A stretch of DNA of 64,000 bases from Vreelandella neptunia (GTDB lineage Bacteria > Pseudomonadota > Gammaproteobacteria > Pseudomonadales > Halomonadaceae), in contig NZ_JAKVTW010000001.1 in NCBI RefSeq assembly GCF_022489065.1, positions 310,001 through 374,000 of the forward strand, written 5' to 3'. Of the stretch, positions 1 through 8,655 are shown one piece after another (positions within the stretch are counted from its first letter, which is position 1; each line of letters opens with the position of its first letter). Under the pieces are notes generated by a model that was given only the letters and a program-made list of their open reading frames with translations, was not told where the DNA came from and ran no database searches. Both the position numbers and the translations under genes were made by a program.

Positions 1-40
1 CGCGCCCGCTGACGCTTTTAAATAAGTGCTAGTAAACGCC

Positions 41-70
41 AACCCCGCAAGCCACGCTTGCGGGGTTTTT
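41..70 (+). terminator. Rho-independent terminator
   Basis: An 11-bp perfect stem (AACCCCGCAAG, loop CCACG, CTTGCGGGGTT) runs into a T tract. It probably ends a plus-strand gene that lies left of the window; only about 40 bases of sequence precede it, so that gene cannot be identified. Confidence 0.85.
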
Positions 71-110
71 AGTTATGGGTAATTGCAATCACCTGATTTT
101 GCAGATTTTC

Positions 111-717
111 GTAGCGCGTGGTAAGCCTTCGGCGCACCCGCGGGAGCAGCGCGCAGCGGTGCCGGGGTTTGGCTGAGGTGCCACTGGGCGTCGTTCCGCC
201 GCCATCCGCGGGTGCCTACGAGCGCTCGCTGAACTCGCGTTCTCCGTTACCACGCGCTACGGCATGTGCAATTACCTGATTTTGAACGTTTTCGTAGCGC
301 GTGGTAAGCGAAGCGCACCCGCGGAAGCAGCGCGTAGCGGTGCCGGGGTTTGGCTGCGGTGCCACTGGGCGTCGTAACGCCGCCACTCGCGGGTGCCTAC
401 GAACGCTCGTTGAACTCGCGTTCTTCGTTACCACGCGCTACAGCATGTGCAATTACCTGATTTTGCAGGTTTTCGTAGCGCGTGGTAAGCCTACGGCGCA
501 CCCGCGGGAGCAGCGCGAAGCGGTGCCGGGGTTTGGCTGAGGTGCCATTAGGCGTCGTTCCGCCGCCATTCGCGGGTGCCTACGAGCGCTCGTTGAACTC
601 GCGTTCTTCGTTACCACGCGCTACGGTACGTGCAATTACCTGATTTTGCAGGTTTTCGTAGCGCGTGGTAAGCCTCCGGCGCACCCGCGGAAGCAGCGCG
701 AAGCGGTGCCGGGGTTT
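111..717 (+). repeat. REP-doublet array 1, left part (3 full units and a left half)
   Basis: Three complete units lie at 111-260, 294-441 and 475-624, and a left half unit at 658-717. Each unit starts GTAGCGCGTGGTAA and ends with its reverse complement TTACCACGCGCTAC. The two arms each hold an imperfect palindrome around GCACCCGCG, so a unit is two REP sequences head to head. Units repeat every 181-183 bases and are separated by a conserved ~33-base linker containing TGCAATTACCTGATTTTG. The GTAG tetranucleotide in front of a palindrome is the hallmark of RAYT-mobilised REPs. I see no believable gene in 71-820; short open frames recurring in each unit are by-products of the repeat. The fourth unit is cut at 717, where the toxin-antitoxin cassette begins. 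Confidence 0.9.
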
Positions 718-820
718 TTCTTAGGGAGCTTTATAAAGCTTTCCCATTTTAGCTACTCGAATTTTCCACAGAAAGCGTGTCAAATGAGTATTCCAGCTAT
801 TCGTTATAGGGGAGGACATT

Positions 821-1054
821 ATGCATGCAATTGAATTTGAGACAGATATTCAAAACGGGGTAGTTAAAATTCCTGAAAAATACGGACATTTAAAGAACCG
901 TCACGCCAGAATTGTTGTGTTGTATGAAAATACACCAGAGGAATTGAACATCTCCGCTAGTCAAGCTGGAATAGATTTCTCATCTGTCAAAGCGCCATCT
1001 CTGGCCGCTCATGATGGCGTCGAATACCAAAGGAAGCAGCGGGATGAGTGGTAG
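821..1054 (+). CDS. VapB-like antitoxin
   Basis: A 77-residue protein preceded by a strong ribosome site (GGGGAGG) 5 bases before its ATG. The N-terminal half (MHAIEFETDI, VVKIPEKYGHLKN, ARIVVLYE) matches the small antitoxin type commonly found before PIN-domain toxins: a short beta-rich DNA-binding part followed by a polar tail that would wrap the toxin. Its stop overlaps the start of the downstream PIN gene by 11 bases, so the two should be translationally coupled and act as a type II toxin-antitoxin pair. The expected role is to neutralise the toxin and repress the shared promoter. The pair sits between the two halves of a split REP unit and is otherwise isolated. Family assignment comes from sequence character and context, not a search. 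Confidence 0.75.
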   Translation: MHAIEFETDIQNGVVKIPEKYGHLKNRHARIVVLYENTPEELNISASQAGIDFSSVKAPSLAAHDGVEYQRKQRDEW

Positions 1055-1412
1055 TTACCTGCTTGATACCAATGTCTTCATTAATGCCATTGAGCGTCAA
1101 TTGCGTCTACCTTCTGCTCATTACGCATATTCAGTCATCACCGAGTTAGAGCTTTTGGCTTTTCCCGGTTTACCCCCGGAGGAAGAGCAGGCTATTAAAG
1201 TGATATTGAGCCAGTTAACTCGCGTAGAGCTCAACCATCAGGTTCAAGCCGAGACCATCAAAATACGTCGCAGCACGCAGATGAAGCTTCCGGATAGTAT
1301 TATCTCTGCCTCCGCATTCGTGGTAGCCGCTACGCTGGTTACTGATGACGTCAAGCTAGCAGCAAAACATGCTGGTAATGTAATCTCGCTCGATGCTCTT
1401 CTAAGCCGTTAA
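1044..1412 (+). CDS. PIN-domain toxin (VapC-like ribonuclease)
   Basis: A 122-residue PIN-domain protein. It begins SGSYLLDTNVFINA, the first beta strand with the conserved metal-binding Asp. An acidic VITELELLAF block follows, then KLPDSIISASA with the third acidic residue and LVTDDVKLA near the C-terminus. These four acidic positions are what Mg-dependent PIN nucleases use to cut RNA, in VapC usually tRNA or rRNA. I start it at ATG 1044 because AGGAAG lies about 8 bases upstream and the overlap with the antitoxin stop is typical; a longer frame from 1011 would run deeper into the antitoxin. After its stop the sequence returns within ~55 bases to REP sequence. Confidence 0.8.
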   Translation: MSGSYLLDTNVFINAIERQLRLPSAHYAYSVITELELLAFPGLPPEEEQAIKVILSQLTRVELNHQVQAETIKIRRSTQMKLPDSIISASAFVVAATLVTDDVKLAAKHAGNVISLDALLSR

Positions 1413-1466
1413 GCATTTTTTGCTTATATTCGTGCGTACGTCCAACTGTTTAAAAGCCTCAATTTC

Positions 1467-1753
1467 GAAGCGATGCCGGGGTTGGAGCAGTGCCACTTGG
1501 CGTCGTAACGCCGCCACTCGCGGGTGCCTACGAGCGCTCGTTGAACTCGCGTTCTCCGTTACCACGCGCTACGGCATGTGCAATTACCTGATTTTGAACG
1601 TTTTCGTAGCGCGTGGTAAGCGAAGCGCACCCGCGGAAGCAGCGCGCAGCGGTGCCGGGGTTTGACTGCGGTGCCATTGGGCGTCGTTCCGCCGCCACCC
1701 TCGGGTGCCTACGAGCGCTCGCTGAACTCGCTTTCTCCGTTACCACGCGCTAC
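1467..1753 (+). repeat. REP-doublet array 1, right part (right half and one full unit)
   Basis: A right half unit (1467-1572) and one complete unit (1606-1753) of the same ~150-bp inverted REP doublet as at 111-717. The right half starts GAAGCGATGCCGGGGTT. Those 17 bases, with one difference, are also the last bases of the left half at 717. The toxin-antitoxin cassette therefore splits one unit with a short duplication at the break. The linker 1573-1605 is the standard one. Confidence 0.88.
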
Positions 1754-1817
1754 AAAAATGTGAATTGTAAGTGGTAAATGGTGAATCATTTCGTGCTCTT
1801 CACGATTCACGATTCAC
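1754..1817. repeat. AT-rich hairpin repeat attached to a REP end
   Basis: Directly after the REP terminus comes AAAAATGTGAATTGTAAGTGG, a GTGAATCA stretch, and then inverted CACGATTCACGATTCAC. Almost the same composite recurs at 44995-45066 and, inverted, at 19868-19942. It can fold into a GTGAATC/GATTCAC hairpin. It lies between two convergent units and could serve as a weak terminator for the minus-strand phosphatase gene, but it has no U tract. Confidence 0.6.
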
Positions 1818-1821
1818 AGAC

Positions 1822-2478
1822 CTAATCCCGCAAACTCATAATCCGCCAATGGCGCTCTTCGGCGACTTTGCGCAGGGTTTCGTCGGGGTCGACGGCGACG
1901 GGGTGATCGACTTGTTCTAATAGCGGCAAGTCATTGTGGGAGTCGCTGTAAAACCAAGCGCCGTCCATTGAAATATCCTGCTGCTCGAGCCACTGGTTCA
2001 AACGGGTGACTTTTCCTTCGCGGTAGCTGGGAATGCCGGAAACACGACCGGTGTAGCGGCCGTTCGCCACTTCAGGGTTTACCGCGATTAAATGATCCAC
2101 GCCCAAACGCTCGGCAATGGGGGCGGTGATGAAGCGGTTGGTGGCGGTAATAATCAGCAGCGTGTCGCCTTTGGTGCGGTGGCGAGCTAGCAGCTCCTCC
2201 GCTTTGGGCAGAATGCTTGGCTCGATCTTGCTGGCCATAAACTGCTGATGCCACGCAGAAAGCTGTTCAGGCGTATTATCAGCCAGGGGCTTAAGCGCCA
2301 TTTCCAAAAAGGCTGCCATATCCAGGGTGCCCGCATTGTAATCGGCCATGAAGCGCTCGTTGGCTTCTCGGTAAGCGATCGGGTCGACGACCCCTTGTTC
2401 GAGTAAAAACTCGCCCCAGGCGTGATCGCTGTCGATGGATAGCAGCGTATTATCCAAATCGAATATGGCCAGACTCAC
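1822..2478 (-). CDS. HAD-superfamily phosphatase (SerB-like, subfamily IB)
   Basis: A 218-residue soluble HAD hydrolase. Motif I is FDLDNTLL (nucleophile Asp7, acid Asp9), motif II is in LLIITATN near residue 110, the lysine of motif III is in YREGKVTRL, and motif IV is YSDSHNDLPLL near residue 180. The DSxND pattern and the helical cap between motifs I and II place it in the IB group with phosphoserine phosphatase. Substrate is unknown; SerB itself has a longer N-terminus. It starts with GTG behind GGGGAG and is divergent from rppH. The same neighbour pair is known from Pseudomonas genomes. Confidence 0.85.
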   Translation of the reverse strand: MSLAIFDLDNTLLSIDSDHAWGEFLLEQGVVDPIAYREANERFMADYNAGTLDMAAFLEMALKPLADNTPEQLSAWHQQFMASKIEPSILPKAEELLARHRTKGDTLLIITATNRFITAPIAERLGVDHLIAVNPEVANGRYTGRVSGIPSYREGKVTRLNQWLEQQDISMDGAWFYSDSHNDLPLLEQVDHPVAVDPDETLRKVAEERHWRIMSLRD

Positions 2479-2705
2479 GGCGCTCCCCTTTTTTTAGTCA
2501 GTGAATGTAGACGGTCAGTAGTGCTCTAAAAGACGCTACTTAGGCAAATAGCGGACGCGGATTATCGCAGAGTCGCCATGCCATTCCCACCAACGATGAG
2601 GCTACGACAAAGTAAGCATTCACCACTTAGCGTTATATTGTATTGATACGCTTGTCACCCTTGTGGAAAAATGGGGACAACTGAAAATTTATTAAGGTGA
2701 TGTCC

Positions 2706-3197
2706 GTGATCGACGCTGACGGCTTTCGCCCCAATGTTGGCATCATCATTGCCAATAGCCAGGGGCAGCTGCTTTGGGCGCGTCGGGTAGGACAAAATGC
2801 GTGGCAATTTCCCCAGGGGGGCATCAATGCAAGCGAGACGCCACAAGAAGCGCTTTTTCGTGAGCTTTTCGAAGAGATCGGCTTAACCGCCGACGATGTT
2901 GATATTGTTGCCTGCACCCGGGGCTGGCTACGCTACCGTCTGCCACGACGTATGATTCGCACACATTCGCGTCCGGTCTGTATAGGCCAGAAGCAGAAGT
3001 GGTTTTTACTTAAAATCCGTTGCCAGGAAAGCCAGATCTGTATGACGGCAACCCCGACGCCTGAATTTGATGGGTGGCGATGGGTAAGCTACTGGTACCC
3101 GCTAGGGCAAGTAGTGCCTTTTAAACGAGAGGTATATCGGCGCGCGCTAAGAGAGTTGTCTCCCCGCGTTCAGCGCCTGGCACAGGATGAAGATTAG
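2706..3197 (+). CDS. rppH: RNA pyrophosphohydrolase
   Basis: A Nudix hydrolase that removes pyrophosphate from the 5' end of triphosphorylated mRNAs and so starts RNase E-dependent decay. The Nudix box is complete ([20 protein letters not shown], then IG), with FRPNVGIII at the N-terminus and the diagnostic [12 protein letters not shown] and [15 protein letters not shown] blocks. I place the start at GTG 2706 ([10 protein letters not shown]): AAGG at 2694-2697 is correctly spaced for it, and the E. coli protein also begins with the MIDxDG stretch. ATG 2700 and GTG 2697 sit almost on the ribosome site. The next gene, ptsP, follows on the same strand after about 70 bases. Confidence 0.95.
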   Translation: MIDADGFRPNVGIIIANSQGQLLWARRVGQNAWQFPQGGINASETPQEALFRELFEEIGLTADDVDIVACTRGWLRYRLPRRMIRTHSRPVCIGQKQKWFLLKIRCQESQICMTATPTPEFDGWRWVSYWYPLGQVVPFKREVYRRALRELSPRVQRLAQDED

Positions 3198-3267
3198 GGC
3201 AAACTGCCGCTGCGCAAATTAGGGCGGCGGCAGTTTGCCAGGAAATTCCTCAGCGAGGCAAATAACA

Positions 3268-5547
3268 GTGAAAAGTAAAACGTCCATGCTTGAGGTGCTG
3301 CGCCGGGTGATTCAGGAAGTGAATGGCGCGCGCAACCTCGACGCCGCGCTGTCCACCATGGTACGCCGAATTCGTAAAGCGATGCAGACCGATGTGTGCT
3401 CTTTCTACCTCTACGACAAAGAGCTTGAGTCGCTGGTATTGATGGAAACCATTGGCCTGCGCACCCAAGCGGTAGGGCGCGTAGTGCTGCCACTTGGCGA
3501 GGGTTTGGTGGGGTTGGTGGGCAAGCGCAGTGAGCCTTTAAACCTTGAAGATGCCCAGACCCACCCTCAATTCCGATACTTTGAAGCCACCGGAGAAGAG
3601 CGTTACTCCAGCTTTTTAGGCGTGCCGATTATTCACCAGCGCCATATGTTGGGCGTATTGGTTGTGCAGCAAGCCGAAAAGCGTCGCTACGACGATGAAG
3701 ATGAAGCCTTCTTGGTCACCATGGCGGCGCAGCTGGCGGGCGTATTGGCCCACGCGCTGGCGACGGGCAATCTAATGCGCCCAGCACTTGCCGGTGGTCA
3801 GGCAATGTTTAAGGGTGTGCCCGCCTCACCCGGCATGGCCATGGGCGAAGCGGTGGTGATCACCCCGCCTGCGGATCTCAACAGCGTGCCCGACTTAGTG
3901 CCCAGCGACCAGGACTACGAGGTAGCCCGCCTAAAGGAAGCCATTGGCAAAACCCGCAACGAAATTCGTGCGGCGGCCGAGCGTTTGGCAAGCCGTATCT
4001 CTGCCCAAGAGCTGGCGCTGTTTGATGTTTATCAGCAGATGCTGGGTGAAGCCGCCCTGGCTGATGAAGTTGAAAAGCGCATTCGTGAAGGGCAGTGGGC
4101 GCCAGGCGCGCTCGCCGACGTAGTGCGCCGCCACGTGCAGTACTTGGAGCGGGTAGACGATAACTACCTGCGTGAGCGTGCCGCTGATATTCGCGATTTA
4201 GGCCGCAGAGTGCTGGCCCACCTGCAGGAGGACACCCCCTCTACGCCGGAAACCTACCCCGACAACGCTATTTTGGTGGGTGATGAAATCAGCGTGGCCA
4301 TGCTCGGTGAAGTCCCCCGCGACAAGCTCAAAGGGTTGGTCTCGGTGCGTGGCTCCAGCACCTCTCACGTGGCCATTGTCGCCCGTGCCATGGGCATTCC
4401 CACCGTGCTGGGCATGGTAGATTTGCCGCTACCGCGTTTAGGGGGTGCGCCGGTGGTTCTGGATGGTCACCGTGGCCGCCTGTTTGTGCGCCCGGCACCG
4501 GAACTCAAGGCACGCTATGAAAGTCTGATCGCCGAAGAAGAGGCGCTCAGCGAACTGCTTGAGCACGAACAGGATCTGCCCAGCGCCACGCCCGATGGTC
4601 ACACCATGCCGCTCATGGTGAACACTGGGCTGGCAGTGGATGCCACCGCGCTGCTGAAAAGTCGCATCGGGGGGGTGGGGCTCTACCGTACTGAAGTGCC
4701 GTTCATGATTACCGAACGTTTCCCCGGCGAAAAAGAGCAAACCAAGCTCTATCGCGATCAATTGGAAGGCTTTGCGCCGCTGCCGGTAGTAATGCGTACC
4801 CTGGATATCGGTGGCGATAAAGACCTGCCCTATTTCCCCATCGAAGAAGCCAATCCGTTTCTTGGCTGGCGCGGCATGCGGGTGACGTTGGATCATCCTG
4901 AAGTGCTGATGGTGCAGCTGCGCGCCATGCTGAAAGCCTCGATCGATCTGGACAACCTCTACGTACTGTTCCCGATGATCACCAACGTAGAAGAGGTAGA
5001 CGAAGCGCTGCGCCTGCTGGATCGGGCTATTTTAGAGCTGGGCGAAGAGGGGATTACCGTCATCAGGCCCAAAGTTGGGGTCATGATCGAAGTGCCTGCC
5101 ACCATCTACCAGATGGATGCGCTAGCGAAGCGAGTTGACTTCTTCTCGGTGGGTAGCAACGATCTTACCCAGTACTTGCTGGCGGTAGATCGCAACAACC
5201 CGCGGGTGTCGAGTCTTTACGATGCGCTGCATCCCGCGCTGCTGGGTGCGCTGCTTGAATTGGCCAACGATGCCACGCGGTTGAATAAACCTATTTCGCT
5301 ATGCGGTGAGTTAGCCGGTGACCCAGCCGGGGCGCTACTATTGATGGCCATGGGCTTTACCAGCCTCTCCATGAACGCGCCCAGCCTGCCCAAAGTGCGC
5401 GCGGCCATTCGCCGGGTACCGTTTAGTGATGCCCAGCAACTGCTACAAGAAGTGATGGAACTGGACACGCCAGCCCAAGTGCATGCGCACTTAGATCAGC
5501 GTTTGGATGAGTGGCAGTTGTCACACTTGATGCCACCCAGGGATTAG
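3268..5547 (+). CDS. ptsP: PTS-Ntr enzyme I (phosphoenolpyruvate phosphotransferase)
   Basis: The first enzyme of the nitrogen-related PTS: it autophosphorylates from PEP and passes phosphate to NPr and then EIIA-Ntr. Domain order is an N-terminal GAF domain (about residues 10-160), the EI N-terminal and phosphohistidine region (SSTSHVAIVARAMGIPTV, active His about residue 367), and the C-terminal PEP-binding barrel (GLYRTEVPFM, VGSNDLTQYLLAVDRNN, and the catalytic cysteine in ISLCGELAGDP). Length 759 aa is normal for gammaproteobacterial PtsP. GTG 3268 has GAGG 9 bases upstream; ATG 3286 is the alternative and matches where E. coli PtsP begins. Position after rppH is conserved in gammaproteobacteria. 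Confidence 0.95.
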   Translation: MKSKTSMLEVLRRVIQEVNGARNLDAALSTMVRRIRKAMQTDVCSFYLYDKELESLVLMETIGLRTQAVGRVVLPLGEGLVGLVGKRSEPLNLEDAQTHPQFRYFEATGEERYSSFLGVPIIHQRHMLGVLVVQQAEKRRYDDEDEAFLVTMAAQLAGVLAHALATGNLMRPALAGGQAMFKGVPASPGMAMGEAVVITPPADLNSVPDLVPSDQDYEVARLKEAIGKTRNEIRAAAERLASRISAQELALFDVYQQMLGEAALADEVEKRIREGQWAPGALADVVRRHVQYLERVDDNYLRERAADIRDLGRRVLAHLQEDTPSTPETYPDNAILVGDEISVAMLGEVPRDKLKGLVSVRGSSTSHVAIVARAMGIPTVLGMVDLPLPRLGGAPVVLDGHRGRLFVRPAPELKARYESLIAEEEALSELLEHEQDLPSATPDGHTMPLMVNTGLAVDATALLKSRIGGVGLYRTEVPFMITERFPGEKEQTKLYRDQLEGFAPLPVVMRTLDIGGDKDLPYFPIEEANPFLGWRGMRVTLDHPEVLMVQLRAMLKASIDLDNLYVLFPMITNVEEVDEALRLLDRAILELGEEGITVIRPKVGVMIEVPATIYQMDALAKRVDFFSVGSNDLTQYLLAVDRNNPRVSSLYDALHPALLGALLELANDATRLNKPISLCGELAGDPAGALLLMAMGFTSLSMNAPSLPKVRAAIRRVPFSDAQQLLQEVMELDTPAQVHAHLDQRLDEWQLSHLMPPRD

Positions 5548-5552
5548 GGGGT

Positions 5553-6353
5553 CTACAAGGATGAGTGGCGGGGCTCGCTGGGGATCGATAGGGTGGTTTC
5601 ACCCTCAAAGTGACCTAGCGGCCCAAAGCGCTGCTCGGTAATGTCGATACTCCCTTGGGCATCCAGTGTCAGCCACGAAGTGGCACGGGTGCCATAGCGC
5701 TCGCCAACAATAAACGCTGCTGATAGCTGGCGCTCCAATGCCAGCCCTACGCCGGTATCGGGTAACTCTTCCACTGCTGCTTCCTGCGGATTCTGCATAG
5801 CGCGCTGAACGACAGCTGGCCATGTGGGGAGTAAACCTGCAGGTAACAACTGTTGCTCAAGCGCACTGCGAACATGTAACAGTTTTGGCCAGGGAGAGTT
5901 TAAATCAGCGTTGGAAAGCCCATGGACGCCAGGGGGCACGTCGCTTAGGGCCAAACGATCACGGCCACGGTGCAAGTGCCAAAGCCGCTGTGGGGTCGCC
6001 ACTAACAAATTGAAACCCGCGTAGCGCAATGCCTCGCCCTGACTGAGCGCGGTTAGCCACGCCTCAATATCGTCACACTGCAGGGCACCGGCGACCAGTT
6101 CGCCACGGCTTGGCGCACCGGGCGGCGTGGCCAATTGCAAGTCGCGTACGTTGGTTAAAGCTGCCACCACACCGCCACGCTTGGCAGCCAGCCAAGAGCC
6201 CCCGGCCTCTAAATCACGGCCACCGACAATCATTGGGTTATCTTTCCACTCAGCCAGTGGCGCGGTCGGGCGCGCATGGAGCTCATCACGGTTGCCAATC
6301 AGCCGTAAAGGGGTAGGCGAGCCAGGTTGCCAAGCAAATGAAATCAAACACAT
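5553..6353 (-). CDS. NRDE/TANGO2 family protein
   Basis: A 266-residue protein beginning MCLISFAW with the family's name motif in the form GNRDELHARPT at about residue 21, then GGRDLEAGGSWLA and ALTNVRD. The N-terminal Cys2 and the overall pattern resemble Ntn-hydrolase folds, and the family runs from bacteria to human TANGO2; its biochemical role is not settled, with haem trafficking and lipid metabolism both proposed. The gene is convergent with ptsP, with only 5 bases between stops. No membrane segment or signal peptide is visible. Function here is unknown. Confidence 0.8.
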   Translation of the reverse strand: MCLISFAWQPGSPTPLRLIGNRDELHARPTAPLAEWKDNPMIVGGRDLEAGGSWLAAKRGGVVAALTNVRDLQLATPPGAPSRGELVAGALQCDDIEAWLTALSQGEALRYAGFNLLVATPQRLWHLHRGRDRLALSDVPPGVHGLSNADLNSPWPKLLHVRSALEQQLLPAGLLPTWPAVVQRAMQNPQEAAVEELPDTGVGLALERQLSAAFIVGERYGTRATSWLTLDAQGSIDITEQRFGPLGHFEGETTLSIPSEPRHSSL

Positions 6354-6428
6354 AACAAACTCTTAGGCGAAAAGGGTGAAAAACGTTCAACGGAAGAGCA
6401 GCATGACAGTAACGAAGTGTAGACGTAC

Positions 6429-6440
6429 ACTTATATAAGT
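6429..6440. promoter_or_regulatory. Palindrome in divergent intergenic region
   Basis: ACTTATATAAGT is a perfect 12-bp palindrome in the ~210-bp gap between the divergent NRDE gene and the receiver-domain gene. An imperfect CATCACC/GGTGTGATG inverted repeat follows at about 6463-6483. Either could be an operator or overlap a promoter; nothing in the sequence decides this. Confidence 0.3.
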
Positions 6441-6562
6441 ATCATGTTTGTAGCACTAAGCATCACCTTAAAGGGTGTGATGGCAGCATATGCGTAGTTG
6501 CCTTAGGGGTTTAAAAGCGGTCACGTTATCAGCGGCCATACGGCCAAAAGGAAGGCGAGATC

Positions 6563-7780
6563 ATGCAACGCTATCAAAGGGAGCACTTTTGGAACGCCAT
6601 TGTTTGGCCTCTTCTGTGGCCTCTGCTGCTTGTACAAGCAGCATTGGTCGTGCTCTGCCTGGTCGTTGGGGCAATGGTGTGGTGGATGTCCCCCAATTAC
6701 GCCTCCTGGAGCACCACGCTGTGGTTAATGGCGGCACTGCTGATCGGCAGTAGTTTGAATGTTTGCGCCTTTCTTATGCTGGTTAAAGCGCGCGCCCGGC
6801 GTAAAGATAGCCGTTTTATGCAAGAGCTCACCGAACTTGAACGGCATAGCCAAGCCCTCTGCACCTCTGCGGCGCGTTCGCTGCCCAAGCATAAATGCGC
6901 CCCGCCAGACGCCGCCGATGAATCGCATCTTCCGCTACAGCGGCTAGCCAGCGTTAATGAAGTGCTCGCCGGTCTTGAGCGCTGTATGAACTGCTCCCAA
7001 GTGGCCAGCGCCGCGACCAAAAATAATCGTCAGGAGCATGAACAATCCCTATTAGATGACCTTCAGCACCATCAGCGCCAGTTAAAACACTTAATGGCAG
7101 GGCGTGAAAGAGCGCGAGAAGAGTCTCGCCTAAAGTCAGGCTACTTAACCCTGCTTCAGCGTGAAACAGATAGTTTGTTTGAGCACTTAAACACCATGGT
7201 GAACAAAGAGTCGACCGATAGTTGCCGACAAAATGTTATGGATGTGCGCGAACAGCTGTCGGATATCCGCTCCTTGCTTGCCAATCTTGTTCAGCAAAGT
7301 AGTCAAGATAGCATTGAAGATACCTCTGCTAATAGCCTTGAAGTGAGTGCTAACAACGCTAAGCGCGCCGGTATCCAGCGTAATTTGCGCGTTCTGGTGG
7401 TCGATGACGGGCCGGTGAACCTGATGTTGGCCCGGCAAATGCTAGAGACTCAAGGCCTTCAAGTAGAAGGCGTGAGTAGCGGTGAACAGGCGCTTGAGCG
7501 CCAGCAGGGGGCCTTCTTCGATCTGGTGTTTATGGATATCTTTATGCCCACCCTGGATGGGCTAGAGACCACCCGACGCTGGCGCGAGTATGAGCGCTCC
7601 CATGGCGCTAACCAAAGCGTACTGGTAGCACTGACCGCCAATGCTGATAATGCCGGACGCGATGCCTGTTTAACGGCCGGGATGGATGACCTGCTCTCAA
7701 AACCGTACCAACCAGAAACGCTGATCGGTATCATTTCCCACTGGTTTCCTGGAACGATTAAATCGGCGCCGCCTGAATGA
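6563..7780 (+). CDS. Membrane-anchored response-regulator receiver protein without kinase domains
   Basis: 405 residues. Two hydrophobic segments (about residues 10-42 and 50-75) are followed by a long polar, helical region with coiled-coil character (about 80-260) and a C-terminal receiver domain from about residue 275. The receiver keeps the acidic pair (VVDDGPVNLMLARQML), the phosphoacceptor Asp325 in FMDIFMPTLDGL, the Thr of VALTAN and the Lys of SKPYQPETL, so it should be phosphorylatable. What is missing is any HisKA H-box or HATPase N/G box: it looks like a BarA/GacS-type hybrid kinase without its catalytic core. A partner kinase must lie elsewhere. Its stop overlaps the next gene's ATG. 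Confidence 0.8.
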   Translation: MQRYQREHFWNAIVWPLLWPLLLVQAALVVLCLVVGAMVWWMSPNYASWSTTLWLMAALLIGSSLNVCAFLMLVKARARRKDSRFMQELTELERHSQALCTSAARSLPKHKCAPPDAADESHLPLQRLASVNEVLAGLERCMNCSQVASAATKNNRQEHEQSLLDDLQHHQRQLKHLMAGRERAREESRLKSGYLTLLQRETDSLFEHLNTMVNKESTDSCRQNVMDVREQLSDIRSLLANLVQQSSQDSIEDTSANSLEVSANNAKRAGIQRNLRVLVVDDGPVNLMLARQMLETQGLQVEGVSSGEQALERQQGAFFDLVFMDIFMPTLDGLETTRRWREYERSHGANQSVLVALTANADNAGRDACLTAGMDDLLSKPYQPETLIGIISHWFPGTIKSAPPE

Positions 7781-8574
7781 CCATCGTAACGGCGTTATCG
7801 ATTTACTTAACGCTAGGAGCAGTCGCAGGCACCATGGCAGGGGTATTTGGCGTAGGGGGCGGGCTTATCATCGTTCCCGTGCTGGTGTTTGCCTTTGGGC
7901 TTCAAGGTATCGCCCCCGACATTATCATGCACCTCGCCATTGGCACCTCCCTCGCCACCATTGTTGTCACCGGTTCCTCTTCGACCCTAGGCCATTTCAG
8001 ACGAGGCAGTATCCATCGTGCGTGGCTTAAAGCGCTGCTGCCAGGGTTGTTAGTCGGTGCCGTCGCAGGCGTGTTCGTGGCCGATAATCTCTCCGGCACC
8101 TCGCTGGGAACTATGTTCGGCATCTTCGTTCTACTCATTGCCACAAAGATGGTGTTCGGTTTAACGCCCAAACCTGGCAGTGCGGCGCCCGGTAAGTGGG
8201 TAATGGCATTGGCCGGTGGCGCGATTGGCGCAATTTCAGCGCTGTTTGGCATTGGCGGCGGCGCCATGACGGTGCCGTTACTGTCACGCTGCGGCGCCAG
8301 CATGACCCAAGCGGTAGGTACGGCAGCGGCGGTGGGACTGCCCATCGCACTGGTAGGCGCGCTGGTGTTTATCATCGTAGGCTGGGGCAATCCACTGCTG
8401 CCACCCTGGGCGACAGGCTTTGTCATGTGGCCAGCGTTTTTCAGTATCGTTGTCACCAGCGTTCCATTTGCCCGCTTAGGCGTTAAACTTGCCCACGTTT
8501 TGCCTGCTCATGTGCTGCGGCTCTCCTTTGCGCTACTACTAACCGTGGTAGGAGTCCGCTTTCTGCTCTCCTAG
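7777..8574 (+). CDS. TSUP-family permease (TauE/SafE)
   Basis: 265 residues, almost entirely hydrophobic, with about eight membrane segments. The family's two internal repeats both begin with the glycine-rich motif: GTMAGVFGVGGGLIIVPVL near residue 20 and GAIGAISALFGIGGGAMTVPLL near residue 150. TSUP proteins carry sulfite, sulfonates or other small organosulfur anions across the inner membrane; the substrate cannot be read from sequence. It starts with ATG overlapping the stop of the receiver gene (ATGA). It precedes lgt, an order also seen in Pseudomonas. Confidence 0.88.
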   Translation: MTIVTALSIYLTLGAVAGTMAGVFGVGGGLIIVPVLVFAFGLQGIAPDIIMHLAIGTSLATIVVTGSSSTLGHFRRGSIHRAWLKALLPGLLVGAVAGVFVADNLSGTSLGTMFGIFVLLIATKMVFGLTPKPGSAAPGKWVMALAGGAIGAISALFGIGGGAMTVPLLSRCGASMTQAVGTAAAVGLPIALVGALVFIIVGWGNPLLPPWATGFVMWPAFFSIVVTSVPFARLGVKLAHVLPAHVLRLSFALLLTVVGVRFLLS

Positions 8575-8655
8575 TGTGGTGGTTTTGCTAATGGAGTGGG
8601 CGTCTAAAGTGATTCGTATACGAAAACTTCCCTTTGGTCAGATTAGAGAGTGTAA

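Noticed and set aside
658-1572. Integron cassette with attC sites around the toxin-antitoxin pair
   Set aside because: No integrase and no attC-type GTTRRRY core; the flanking repeats are ordinary REP doublets found throughout the window.
216-1746. Recurring ~72-80 residue open frames within REP units (also at 9478-10326, 21068-21375, 53243-53797 and 61171-62623)
   Set aside because: They repeat with each REP copy on both strands, have no ribosome sites and no family resemblance; the frames are a by-product of GC-rich repeats.
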